20,441 nucleotides of DNA from CAZJRB01 sp964547995 (lineage in GTDB: Bacteria > Planctomycetota > Planctomycetia > Pirellulales > Thermoguttaceae): assembly GCA_964547995.1 (NCBI GenBank), contig CAZJRB010000125.1:1-20441 (forward strand). Reading direction: 5' to 3'. Positions 13,149 through 20,380 of the stretch are shown here, in pieces (the first letter of the stretch is position 1; each line of letters starts with the position of its first letter). The notes under the pieces are model-generated. The model was not told the DNA's origin and ran no database searches. It worked only from the letters and a program-made list of their open reading frames with translations. Position numbers and translations under genes: made by a program.

Positions 13149-14333
13149 TTAGAGTATTCCGGGTTCCTTGACTTGGATGCCCTTCAGTGCCATCTTCAAG
13201 GCCTCGGCGTTGGGGGCCACCTCGAACGCCGTTGCGCGATCGACCAGCTCTCGCTCGACCAGATCCTTCAGGCTCATGGTGAAATCCTGCATGCCCTCTT
13301 CCTTGCCGATCCGAATTGCATCGCCCAGCTTGTCGTCTTCGGCGTTAAGAAGCAATTTTCGAACCGTCGGGTTGAACATCATAATCTCGACGGTGGGTAC
13401 CCGGCCGATGTCCTCTTTAATGCAGGGCAGGAGCTTCTGCGCAATAATGCCGCGCATGTTGAAGACCAGCGCACTGCGGATGGCCGTGTGCATGCCTTCG
13501 GGAAAGAGGTCGAGGATACGGCCGATGGTGCTCGGCGCGGTCGAGGCGTGGATCGTCGCGAAGACGAGGTGCCCCGTCTCCGCCGCCTGGAGCGCCGTGT
13601 CAAACGTCAGGCGGTCGCGCATTTCGCCCAGGAGGATCACGTCGGGGTCTTCACGCACCGCGTGCTTCATGCCGATCATAAAGTCCTTCACGTCCAGGCC
13701 GACCTCCCGCTGATTGATCAGGCACTTGTCTTCGGTGAAGGTGAATTCGATCGGGTCTTCCAGCGTGAGAATGTGCTTGCGGTAGTTGTGGTTGACCCAG
13801 TTGAGCATCGAGGCAATCGTCGTGCTCTTGCCGGAGCCCGTGACCCCTGCCAGCAGAATCATGCCTTGACTGAAATGGCACAGTTTCTCGAGCGACTCCG
13901 GGAGATTGAGCCCCTTGAAGTCGGGGATCCAGTTGTTCACGCGCCGCGCGACCAGCCCGATGTGGCCCATCTGTTGGAGCACATTGACGCGGAACCGCCA
14001 CCGCGATTCGTCCACAACCAGCGAATAGGCGAAGTCGCACCCGCCGTCCTCCTCGAAGATACTCTTCAACCGTGCGCTGTCTTCAAACATGGCGAAGATC
14101 AACCTCGCCATCTCCTCGTCGTCGATCGGGGCGCGGTTCAGCGGACGCAGCGTCCCGTCGACGCGGACGAACGGCGGGCAGTCGACCTTCAGGTGAAGAT
14201 CGCTCCCCTCCAGCTTCACCAGCGCCCGAAACAGCTTGTCGATCTCGATGTCCTTGTGCTTGCCGGCAAACTTCTCTTGGGCGGTCAACTCGTCCCCTTG
14301 ATCCATCTGCTCTCGGTCGGCTACTGAGGCCAT
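13149..14333 (-). CDS. pilT: PilT/PilU-type retraction ATPase
   Basis: 394 residues. All motor motifs are present: GVTGSGKST (Walker A, 163-171), LEDPIEF (Asp box, 191-197), DVILLGEMRD (Walker B, 231-240) and TGHLVFATIHAS (His box, 253-264). The N-terminal PAS-like domain starts at DKLFRALVKLEGSDLHL. In place of the PilT-specific AIRNLIRE helix there is PTVRKLLLNAEDDK, so it could be a PilT paralogue or PilU. PilT hexamers retract type IV pili by pulling pilin into the membrane. No pilin, PilC or PilQ gene is nearby; instead the next genes encode a degenerate GspE-like protein and a CvpA-like protein. AAGGA lies about nine bases before the ATG at 14333. Confidence 0.93.
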   Translation of the reverse strand: MASVADREQMDQGDELTAQEKFAGKHKDIEIDKLFRALVKLEGSDLHLKVDCPPFVRVDGTLRPLNRAPIDDEEMARLIFAMFEDSARLKSIFEEDGGCDFAYSLVVDESRWRFRVNVLQQMGHIGLVARRVNNWIPDFKGLNLPESLEKLCHFSQGMILLAGVTGSGKSTTIASMLNWVNHNYRKHILTLEDPIEFTFTEDKCLINQREVGLDVKDFMIGMKHAVREDPDVILLGEMRDRLTFDTALQAAETGHLVFATIHASTAPSTIGRILDLFPEGMHTAIRSALVFNMRGIIAQKLLPCIKEDIGRVPTVEIMMFNPTVRKLLLNAEDDKLGDAIRIGKEEGMQDFTMSLKDLVERELVDRATAFEVAPNAEALKMALKGIQVKEPGIL

Positions 14334-14390
14334 AGTTCGTTTCCTTCATTGCGTTGCCGGGCCGCAATCGCCCGTATCGTCGTTGACGTA

Positions 14391-15158
14391 TTATAGTCTA
14401 ACAGGTACTCCGCGTTCGCGCATCACACGTTTCGTTTCTTCGATCGTATACTCTCCGTAGTGGAAAATGCTGGCGGCCAGGGCGGCTTCCGCCCCACCCA
14501 GCAGGATCGCGTCGGCCAGGTGGTCGGGGCATCCGGCCCCGCCGCTGGCGACCACGGGGATCGTCACCACGCGGGTCACCGCCGAGGTCATTTCCAGGTC
14601 GTAACCGTCCTTGGTGCCGTCGGCGTCCATGCTCGTCAGCACGATTTCCCCCGCCCCGAGCCGCTCCACTTCGCGGGCCCACTCGACCGCTTCCAACCCG
14701 GTCCCGATCCGCCCGCCGTTGATGTGGACTTCCCAAAACTCCTCGCCGTTCCTCTTTGCCCGTTTGGGGTCGATATTCACCACGATGCACTGACTTCCGA
14801 ATCGCCGGGCGGCCTGCCGGACGAACTCGGGATCGCGGCACGCGGCCGAGTTGATCGAAACCTTGTCCGTGCCCGCGATGAGCAAATCCCGAACGTCCTC
14901 CAAGGTACGAACCCCACCCCCCACCGTCAAGGGCATGAACACCACTTCCGCCGTGCGCCGGACGACGTCCAGAATCGTGTCCCGGCCTTCATGGCTGGCC
15001 GTGATATCGAGAAAGACCAGCTCGTCGGCCCCTTCCTCTTCGTAACGTTTGGCAACCTCGACCGGATCGCCGGCGTCGCGGAGGTTCACGAAGTTGGTCC
15101 CCTTGACAACGCGGCCTCGGTCGACATCGAGACACGGGATGACACGTTTGGCAAACAT
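14391..15158 (-). CDS. hisF: Imidazole glycerol phosphate synthase subunit HisF
   Basis: 255 residues, full length. HisF is the cyclase half of the HisFH enzyme: it joins ammonia delivered by HisH to PRFAR, giving IGP and AICAR. The (beta-alpha)8 barrel has the two catalytic aspartates at the expected positions, D11 (CLDVD, 9-13) and D130 (NIDPKR, 128-133), plus phosphate-binding GGGV (80-83) and ASGGAG. It is separated from the other his genes and is instead the first gene of a minus-strand run leading into pilT, after a 57-base gap. A promoter lies about 70 bases upstream. The Shine-Dalgarno is weak. Confidence 0.97.
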   Translation of the reverse strand: MFAKRVIPCLDVDRGRVVKGTNFVNLRDAGDPVEVAKRYEEEGADELVFLDITASHEGRDTILDVVRRTAEVVFMPLTVGGGVRTLEDVRDLLIAGTDKVSINSAACRDPEFVRQAARRFGSQCIVVNIDPKRAKRNGEEFWEVHINGGRIGTGLEAVEWAREVERLGAGEIVLTSMDADGTKDGYDLEMTSAVTRVVTIPVVASGGAGCPDHLADAILLGGAEAALAASIFHYGEYTIEETKRVMRERGVPVRL

Positions 15159-15226
15159 CGGAGTCGGTCAGACGAGGAGACTCAGTCCGCCTCAGGGCCA
15201 GAGGAATCGCCCCAAAACCACTCCTT

Positions 15227-15255
15227 ACTGTAATTCCCGGTTGTCCAAGGGTCAA
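15227..15255 (-). promoter_or_regulatory. Sigma70-type promoter of the hisF-pilT run
   Basis: Read on the minus strand: TTGACC (15255-15250), 17 bases, TACAGT (15232-15227). The expected transcript start near 15220 gives a leader of about 60 bases before hisF. No other promoter as good was noticed in the gaps between hisF and the end of the run. Confidence 0.55.
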
Positions 15256-15287
15256 TGCCCCACAAATTGGGGGAACAGGGGGACAGT

Positions 15288-15320
15288 TGGGTGGCACTGG
15301 TGAGACGCCAGTGCCACCCA
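15288..15320. repeat. Perfect 13-bp hairpin behind the helicase gene
   Basis: TGGGTGGCACTGG (15288-15300) is matched without mismatch by its inverse at 15308-15320 around a 7-nt loop. It lies five bases past the stop of the minus-strand helicase gene. Without a T run it is not a standard terminator but may act as a 3' mRNA stabiliser. The arm sequence looks like a dispersed planctomycete palindrome, judged from memory. Confidence 0.65.
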
Positions 15321-15325
15321 GTCGC

Positions 15326-17350
15326 TCACGACCCCCTCACACTCTCGACCACCCGCTCGCACTCCGGCAACGCCGCGAGAAACATCCGGCCGTAGGGTTT
15401 TGTCCGCACGCGGGGATCGAGGATTACCACCATGCCGGTGTCGTTTTTGCTGCGGATCAGCCGGCCGAAGCCTTGCTTGAGCTTCAGGATTGCCTCGGGC
15501 AGTTGGTAATCGGTGAAGGGATTGCCGCCGGCGGCGCGGATCGCCTCCAGCCGGGCCTCCAGCAGCGGTTGATCGGGCACGCTGAACGGCAGCCGTGTGA
15601 TGATCACGTTTTGCAGGGCATCGCCCGGCACGTCCACCCCTTGCCAAAAGCTGTCCGTGCCGAACAACACGCTACGGGGGTTCTTCTTGAACCGCCCGAG
15701 CATCTGCGTCCGCGGCAGGCCGTCCGCCTGGGAGAACAGCGCCAGCTTCTGCTCGGTCAGCCAGGGTCCCAGCGCCGCCGCCACGTTTTTCATCATCTGA
15801 TAGCTCGTGAACAGGACAAACGCCCTGCCGTCGCTCCGGCCCACGTATCGGCGGACCATCTCGCCCACCCGCCGTTCATATTCGTCCTTCCGCGAGCCGG
15901 GATCGGGCATGTCTCGCAGGAGGATCAGCTTGGCCTGCTCGCGGTAGTTGAAGGGGCTGCCCAGCGCGAGCGTTTCGGCCTGGGTCAACCCGGTCCGCGA
16001 CTGGAAGAAGTCGAACCGCCCCCGGCCGGTCGATAATGTCGCACTGGTAGTGATTATTGTCGGAACTCGGGTATAGAGCTGCTCTCGCAGGACCGGTCCG
16101 ACGTCGATCGGCGCGGCGGCCAGTGCGACGCGCCGCCGCCGCCGGCTCAGCCCGGCCTCGATCCAATAGACCGCGTCGTCCATGGTTTGGCTTCGCCAGA
16201 TTTCAATTCCCTCGGCCAGATTGTCGAGCCGGTTGGCCGCCGCGATGAAGTCCTGTCGCTCTTCCGGGGCGTCGAGGTCCTTGCCCGCCCGGCGAACCAT
16301 GTGGCCGAGCCTGTCGAGGGCCTCGCTGAGCGGGTTGGGTACGATCTCCTTCTCGCGGACTCGTCCGTTCGATTGGGCCTGTGCAGCGGCCCACTCGGCG
16401 ATCTCGTCAAAGAAACCGCCGGCCCGGTCGCGACATTCGATGACCTGCTTTTGCTCTTCGCGCAACTTGTGATGCACCAGGAGCCCCCGGTCGGTCCGGT
16501 CGTTGTAGAGCCGGCGCAGCACCCACTCGACCTGCCCGCTGGTGATGTTCATGCCCAGGTGGCTGCCGGCAACCGCTTCGAGCGTATGGGCTTCGTCGAA
16601 GACGACGACCTTGTAGTCGGGCAGGATGTTGGCCCCTTCACGCCGCAGTGCCAGATCGCTGAAGAACAAGGCATGGTTGACGACCAGTATTTGGGCGTTT
16701 TGCACGCGGCGCCGGGCCTTGTAGTAGAAGCAATCTTTGTAGCTGGGGCACTTGCGGCCCATGCAGTTACCCTGCTCGCTGGACACTTCGTCCCAGACGA
16801 TCGGACGCGGGCGGAAGTCGAGGTCCGACAGCGATCCGTCGGCGGTCGCACTGACCCACTTGTCGATGCGGCGCAGCTCCTTGAATTCCTCGTCCTGCGA
16901 AAAGAGGCTCACCGCCCGGCTCAGGGCGTTTCTCAAGCGTCTCGGGCAGACGTAGTTGTGCCGCCCCTTGACGAGCACCGCCGTAAACTCCAGCGGAATA
17001 ATGCTGTTCAACAGGGGGATGTCCTTCTGGAGCAACTGCTCTTGAAGGCTGATCGTGTGTGTCGAGATGATCACCCGGGGCGGGGTCTCCCCACTTTCTT
17101 CGGGGGAATTGGTGCCTCCATTTCGGGGGGCCGTTAGGGTACCGGGTGTTGCCACAGTGATGATGGCGGGCACTAAATAAGCGAAGCTTTTACCCACCCC
17201 GGTTCCTGCCTCGACAATGAGATGGTGCTCATTTTCGATGGCGTCGGCGACCGCCTCGGCCATGGCGAGTTGTTCTTCGCGATGCTCGTAGTCTTTGAGC
17301 CGTGCGGCAATTCGACCTTCCGGCCCCAGGATTTCGATGGACGATACCAT
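15326..17350 (-). CDS. dinG: DinG/XPD-type ATP-dependent DNA helicase with Fe-S cluster
   Basis: 674 residues. Superfamily 2 motifs: Walker A AGTGVGKS (48-55), motif Ia STHTISLQEQL, DEAH (252-255), motif III TTSATL, and motif VI QGFGRLIRSKND (from 626). Four cysteines, C135, C196, C201 and C207, between motifs Ia and II are spaced as the 4Fe-4S ligands of DinG/XPD enzymes, which unwind DNA 5'-3' in repair of R-loops and damaged forks. No N-terminal exonuclease domain is present, so it is closer to E. coli DinG/YoaA than to the Gram-positive exonuclease fusions. ATG 17350 was chosen because homology begins there; the frame stays open to 17686 but that part is low-complexity. About 21 residues (70-91) look like an insertion. 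No Shine-Dalgarno. Confidence 0.93.
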   Translation of the reverse strand: MVSSIEILGPEGRIAARLKDYEHREEQLAMAEAVADAIENEHHLIVEAGTGVGKSFAYLVPAIITVATPGTLTAPRNGGTNSPEESGETPPRVIISTHTISLQEQLLQKDIPLLNSIIPLEFTAVLVKGRHNYVCPRRLRNALSRAVSLFSQDEEFKELRRIDKWVSATADGSLSDLDFRPRPIVWDEVSSEQGNCMGRKCPSYKDCFYYKARRRVQNAQILVVNHALFFSDLALRREGANILPDYKVVVFDEAHTLEAVAGSHLGMNITSGQVEWVLRRLYNDRTDRGLLVHHKLREEQKQVIECRDRAGGFFDEIAEWAAAQAQSNGRVREKEIVPNPLSEALDRLGHMVRRAGKDLDAPEERQDFIAAANRLDNLAEGIEIWRSQTMDDAVYWIEAGLSRRRRRVALAAAPIDVGPVLREQLYTRVPTIITTSATLSTGRGRFDFFQSRTGLTQAETLALGSPFNYREQAKLILLRDMPDPGSRKDEYERRVGEMVRRYVGRSDGRAFVLFTSYQMMKNVAAALGPWLTEQKLALFSQADGLPRTQMLGRFKKNPRSVLFGTDSFWQGVDVPGDALQNVIITRLPFSVPDQPLLEARLEAIRAAGGNPFTDYQLPEAILKLKQGFGRLIRSKNDTGMVVILDPRVRTKPYGRMFLAALPECERVVESVRGS

Positions 17351-17428
17351 AGGAGCAGGGTACCATGGGAGGATGCAAGGCCGCAAGCGGCCCGGGCCGG
17401 CCCCTCGTCTCGGATTAGCACCGCCATC

Positions 17429-17458
17429 TTGCCTGATACCACCCGATTCTGTTATGCT
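17429..17458 (+). promoter_or_regulatory. Promoter of the zinc-ribbon membrane protein gene
   Basis: TTGCCT (17429-17434), 18 bases, TATGCT (17453-17458) with a TG extended -10 (TGTTATGCT, 17450-17458). It lies in the 156-base divergent gap between the helicase and this gene. The same -10 hexamer TATGCT is used by the promoter at 18695. Confidence 0.5.
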
Positions 17459-17506
17459 GGAACCAAGCTGCGGGTGCATCAGCAATCTCAAGAAACTGAG
17501 GATACC

Positions 17507-18142
17507 ATGGCAATCGAATTTCGCTGTACACAATGTAGCAAGCTGTTGCGGACGGCGGACGACACAGCGGGCAAGAAGGCGAAGTGCCCGGAATGTGGTG
17601 CAGTTCTTGATGTGCCGGCGTCGGGCGCTCCGGTTGGCAGCGGCCCCTTCGGCACCCCCGGCCAACCTTCGGACTCCCCCAGTCATTTTCAGCCTCCCAG
17701 CCGGCCGGTGGCTCCGGGGCCGTCGCCCGGCCAGCCCGGACCGTCCCCGTTTTCGGAGGAGGTCATTCTCGCGAAGGTGAGGCCGCCCGCCATCGCACTT
17801 TTGGTTACTGCGATTCTCAGTCTGTTCCTGGTTTTGGCGGACGTCATAGCGGTGGTGATGGCGGAAGCGCTACCCGGCGCCATACAAGCACCACCGGGGT
17901 TCGAGGCGGCCCTGAGACCGGAATTCATTATCCCCAGATCGATCTTTGCAGCGATCCTGTACGTCGTGATGCTTATCGGGGCCCTGAAGATGATGCGGCT
18001 GGAGAATTACGGCCTTTCGATGGCCGCGGCGATCATCGGCATGTTGCCATGCGGTTGCTGTTGTATCATTGGCCTCCCCTTTGGAATCTGGTCGCTCGTC
18101 GTACTTTCGGGTGTTGACGTACGGGCGGCGTTTCGAAGCTGA
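17507..18142 (+). CDS. Zinc-ribbon membrane protein
   Basis: 211 residues. The head FRCTQC (C7, C10) and AKCPEC (C27, C30) forms a CxxC-x16-CxxC zinc ribbon. A disordered Pro/Ser/Gly linker (about 36-85) leads to membrane helices: PPAIALLVTAILSLFLVLADVIAVVMA, SIFAAILYVVMLIGALKMM and SMAAAIIGMLPCGCCCIIGLPFGIWSLVVL. The architecture recurs at 19667. Zinc-ribbon plus linker plus helices is a widespread planctomycete design of unknown function; the ribbon would face the cytoplasm. TGAGGA precedes the ATG by about four bases. The gene is followed 22 bases later by the DUF2752 gene. Confidence 0.85.
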   Translation: MAIEFRCTQCSKLLRTADDTAGKKAKCPECGAVLDVPASGAPVGSGPFGTPGQPSDSPSHFQPPSRPVAPGPSPGQPGPSPFSEEVILAKVRPPAIALLVTAILSLFLVLADVIAVVMAEALPGAIQAPPGFEAALRPEFIIPRSIFAAILYVVMLIGALKMMRLENYGLSMAAAIIGMLPCGCCCIIGLPFGIWSLVVLSGVDVRAAFRS

Positions 18143-18153
18143 CTTGGGGTTGC

Positions 18154-18158
18154 GGGAG
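18154..18158 (+). promoter_or_regulatory. Shine-Dalgarno deciding a GTG start
   Basis: GGGAG, six bases before GTG 18165. The frame is open to ATG 18069, but that codon lies deep inside the preceding gene. GTG 18177 and TTG 18144 are the other options and have poorer spacing. Confidence 0.45.
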
Positions 18159-18164
18159 AGGGTT

Positions 18165-18614
18165 GTGGCGGTCAACGTGACGGAGAATCAAACGGAACGC
18201 TCAAAGGTCCGAGCCGCTCGTTGGGTGCTCGCAATAGCCGCTACCGGCGTTGTCGCCGGCTGCATCGTGTTGTTCTTCTGGAACCCGGACGAAACCGGTT
18301 TCTTTCCGCCGTGTGTTTTTCACCAATGGACCGGGCTCCATTGCCCGGGATGCGGGACCTTGCGGGGGCTGCACCGACTGTTCCACGGCGATGTGATCGG
18401 CGCGCTCCGCCATAATCTGCTTATGGTCGTGCTTATCCCTTTCGTTGCTTATGCCGTACTTGCAGACCCCGTGCGGCACCTGGCCGGACGGCAGTCGTCG
18501 GCGGCCGTTTTGCGCCCGATCTGGATATGGCTCCTTTTCGCATCGATCGTGTTGTTTGCCGTTGTTCGCAACATTCCGTATTATCCGTTTACACTCTTGG
18601 CGCCCCCGGGCTGA
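18165..18614 (+). CDS. DUF2752 membrane protein
   Basis: 149 residues. The DUF2752 signature is clear: CVFHQWTGLHCPGCGTLRGLHRLFHGDVIGALRHN (50-84), with CPGCG (60-64) and the HGD turn between helices. Helices flank it: VLAIAATGVVAGCIVLFFW, LLMVVLIPFVAYAVLA and IWIWLLFASIVLFAVVR. The family has no established function; the conserved Cys pair may bind metal or form a disulfide. The start is GTG 18165, chosen by the GGGAG six bases upstream. It probably belongs to the transcript of the zinc-ribbon gene (22-base gap). The stop lies in a 15-bp direct repeat. Confidence 0.87.
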   Translation: MAVNVTENQTERSKVRAARWVLAIAATGVVAGCIVLFFWNPDETGFFPPCVFHQWTGLHCPGCGTLRGLHRLFHGDVIGALRHNLLMVVLIPFVAYAVLADPVRHLAGRQSSAAVLRPIWIWLLFASIVLFAVVRNIPYYPFTLLAPPG

Positions 18615-18667
18615 GCGGGTGTGACAAGACTCCGCCATAAAATCTCGCCGGACCCGGGCTGAGCGGG
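18605..18667. repeat. 15-bp direct repeat at the DUF2752 stop
   Basis: CCCGGGCTGAGCGGG occurs at 18605-18619, overlapping the DUF2752 stop codon, and again at 18653-18667, 48 bases later. It may be a small local duplication or two ends of a short insertion. The second copy leads directly into the next promoter. Confidence 0.6.
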
Positions 18668-18700
18668 GTCCTTGACGACCCCCGGTCGGGTTGATATGCT
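18665..18700 (+). promoter_or_regulatory. Promoter with hairpin/operator for the PLDc_N-like gene
   Basis: TTGACG (18672-18677), 17 bases, TATGCT (18695-18700). GGGGTC (18665-18670) and GACCCC (18677-18682) form a 6-bp inverted repeat with the -35 box in its centre. It could be a regulator site, or a hairpin helping to end the DUF2752 transcript. The expected leader is about 50 bases. Confidence 0.55.
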
Positions 18701-18757
18701 AGGCTTCCGGATCGGGGACTTTTCCAACATTTCCAACTCTCTGGGAGGACGCGTACC

Positions 18758-19138
18758 ATGAGGTTTCCTAAGGCTCTCGGCTGGGCTTGGCTTGTGCTCT
18801 TCGCCTTGCCGGTTCTTTCCCTGCCTGCCATCGCGATTGCCGATGACGATGATGAGGAAGAGCAGGAGGTGTGTGAGCGGGAGGAGGGCGAGTCTCACGA
18901 AGATTGGGAGGACAAGGAGCATGAGAAGGCGTTTACCGCGGGTTTTGCATGCGCCACGATCTGCATCATCCTGGGGTTGATTCTCTGCGCCATCTGGATT
19001 CTGATCTGCGTGCTGGTCTATCGCGATTGCGTTGCGCGGGATATGGAAAGTCCCGTTCTGTGGTTGATACTCTTACAACTCACCGGGCTGATCGGGCTGA
19101 TCATCTACCTGATCGTCCGTTCTCCCAAGGAGGAATAA
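18758..19138 (+). CDS. PLDc_N-like small membrane protein with acidic luminal segment
   Basis: 126 residues. A signal peptide or N-terminal anchor (WAWLVLFALPVLSLPAIAIA, 9-28) is followed by a very acidic stretch (DDDDEEEQEVCEREEGESHEDWEDKEHE, 29-56). Two helices follow (about 60-88 and 100-120) around YRDCVARDMESPVLW, the pattern of the phospholipase D N-terminal membrane region (PLDc_N), without any PLD catalytic HKD domain. The acidic segment may bind cations; that is a guess. GGGAGG lies nine bases before ATG 18758, one of the best ribosome sites in the window. No function is known. Confidence 0.8.
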   Translation: MRFPKALGWAWLVLFALPVLSLPAIAIADDDDEEEQEVCEREEGESHEDWEDKEHEKAFTAGFACATICIILGLILCAIWILICVLVYRDCVARDMESPVLWLILLQLTGLIGLIIYLIVRSPKEE

Positions 19139-19171
19139 CCCACATCGCAGCGAAATGAACTCGTTGCCGAG

Positions 19172-19564
19172 ATGAGCCGACAGCCAGAGAATCCGCCGCC
19201 GGCCGACAGGCCACGCGCGAAGAAGTCGCCGCTTCCGGTGTGGCGGTCGGCGCGTTTCTGGCTGGGGGCCGTCTTGGTGTTGCTCGTCGTTGCAGGAGTG
19301 GACAGTTGCCGAAGGCCTCCGGACCAGGTCACGGCACGAATCTACGTGTGCCTGGTCCGGGGTTATCAATGGGGCGGCCGCCCGGTCGTTGGCAGGTTCT
19401 GCCGCTGCCGGTTCGAGCCGACGTGCTCGGAATACTCGGTCGAAGCGGTCGAGCGATTCGGCATCCGCAAGGGACTCTGGCTGACCGTACGGCGCGTGAG
19501 CCGGTGTAGAAACAGCGTTCCGTTGGGGACACAAGATCCCGTCCCCACGATAGACGGGGACTAG
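19172..19564 (+). CDS. yidD: YidD-family membrane protein insertion efficiency factor
   Basis: 130 residues. The YidD core runs from about 54 to 125: ARIYVCLVRGYQWGGRPVVG, CRCRFEPTCSEYSVEAVERFG (with the hallmark CRFxPTCSEY), KGLWLTVRRVSRCR and the closing DPVP. YidD helps YidC insert proteins into the inner membrane. Its usual neighbours rnpA, rpmH and yidC are absent here. Unlike the compact amphipathic E. coli protein, this one has a Pro-rich head and a true transmembrane helix (FWLGAVLVLLVVAGV, 29-43) before the core. It lies 33 bases after the PLDc_N-like gene and may be co-transcribed. Confidence 0.92.
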   Translation: MSRQPENPPPADRPRAKKSPLPVWRSARFWLGAVLVLLVVAGVDSCRRPPDQVTARIYVCLVRGYQWGGRPVVGRFCRCRFEPTCSEYSVEAVERFGIRKGLWLTVRRVSRCRNSVPLGTQDPVPTIDGD

Positions 19565-19605
19565 GGGCTGGAGACTGGGGATTGGGGGAAGAGGGAAATC
19601 GTTTA

Positions 19606-19625
19606 GCCGCCGCCGGCACGGCGGC
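19606..19625 (+). other. GC-rich hairpin in the spacer before the second zinc-ribbon gene
   Basis: GCCGCCG (19606-19612) pairs with CGGCGGC (19619-19625) around six bases. No T run follows, so it may be a leader hairpin and not a terminator. The spacer also has a G-rich run (19564-19595). No promoter is clear. Confidence 0.4.
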
Positions 19626-19666
19626 GTGCGTTGCACCGGGGGACACGAATCACCAACGAGACTTTT

Positions 19667-20215
19667 ATGCCGATCGAATTTCGTTGCTCCCGGTGCAACC
19701 GTCTGTTACGGGTGGCAGATGAGGTGTCGGGTAAGTCGGCCCGTTGCCCGGAGTGCGGGACTTTTACGACGATTCCCGATCCGTCGCGTCAAGGCGGACG
19801 GATTCCTCCGCCCCCGCCGCCTCCACCGTCGCCGAGTTCCCGTGTGGGGAGCCCCTTTGCCGCGGATGTTCCGCCGACCGCCCCGGCCGATTCCGACAAT
19901 CCGTACCAGTCGCCGAGCCAATACGGTCCGGTGCGGGCGCCAGTCGCTTATCCATCGACCGACACCAACGCAACGGTCTCATTGATTTTAGGTTGCGTGG
20001 GGCTTGTCGGCTTCGGTTGTTGCGGACTGTTTGGCGTGCCCGTCAGTCTCATCGTCGGCAGCTTGGGCCTATGGTTCGGTTATCGGGGGCTGAACTCCCC
20101 AAACCGCGGGCTTGCCATCGCCGGCATCATTCTCTGCTCAATCCAGTTGGTTCTCGTGTTGGGTCTTATCCTGCTGTTCGTCATGATGATCATCCTTGCC
20201 TCGCTTGGACCCTAG
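19667..20215 (+). CDS. Zinc-ribbon plus DUF4190-like membrane protein
   Basis: 182 residues. The head FRCSRC (C7, C10) ... ARCPEC (C27, C30) is a close paralogue of the protein at 17507 (both begin M-x-IEFRC, and both have LLR-x-ADxx-x-GK). A poly-Pro/Ser linker (about 46-100, with a run of eight prolines) leads to a DUF4190-type pair of helices: TVSLILGCVGLVGFGCCGLFGVPVSLIVGSLGLWFGYRGL, then GLAIAGIILCSIQLVLVLGLILLFVMMIILA. The G-rich helices and NSPNRGLAIAGI turn are the DUF4190 mark. ATG 19667 opens the same sequence as the paralogue. Function unknown. Confidence 0.86.
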   Translation: MPIEFRCSRCNRLLRVADEVSGKSARCPECGTFTTIPDPSRQGGRIPPPPPPPPSPSSRVGSPFAADVPPTAPADSDNPYQSPSQYGPVRAPVAYPSTDTNATVSLILGCVGLVGFGCCGLFGVPVSLIVGSLGLWFGYRGLNSPNRGLAIAGIILCSIQLVLVLGLILLFVMMIILASLGP

Positions 20216-20319
20216 CGCGTGTTGATTTCGTTTTTGCGGCGAACAACCCTGTAAGGATTACACTGGGTTTCTATCGCCCTTGCGGGTTTCGACTGTCGGA
20301 TCACCGCTGAGACGCTCCT

Positions 20320-20380
20320 GTAGCCACCGTCGCCAGACGGTGGAGTGCGGTTCGATCCACGGTCTGGCGACCGTAGCTAC
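20320..20380. repeat. REP-like paired-hairpin element (copy 2)
   Basis: GTAGC (20320-20324) and GCTAC (20376-20380) frame two hairpins: CCACCGTC/GACGGTGG with loop GCCA (20324-20343), and ACGGTC/GACCGT with loop TGGC (20359-20374). The loops are inverse to each other, exactly as in copy 1 at 2815-2925. The 13-bp outer repeat of copy 1 is missing here. The flanks 20216-20319 and 20381-20441 show no gene. Confidence 0.7.

Noticed and set aside
13173..14327. Plus-strand frame of 384 codons opposite pilT, and a similar one of 486 codons opposite the GspE-like gene
   Set aside because: Mirror frames of confidently assigned genes, with no recognisable domains or start signals.
17351..17686. N-terminal extension of the helicase to 786 residues
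   Set aside because: Low-complexity translation that overlaps the divergent zinc-ribbon gene and its promoter.
18758..19138. Phospholipase D activity for the PLDc_N-like protein
   Set aside because: Only the N-terminal membrane pattern is present; no HKD catalytic motif exists in the 126 residues.
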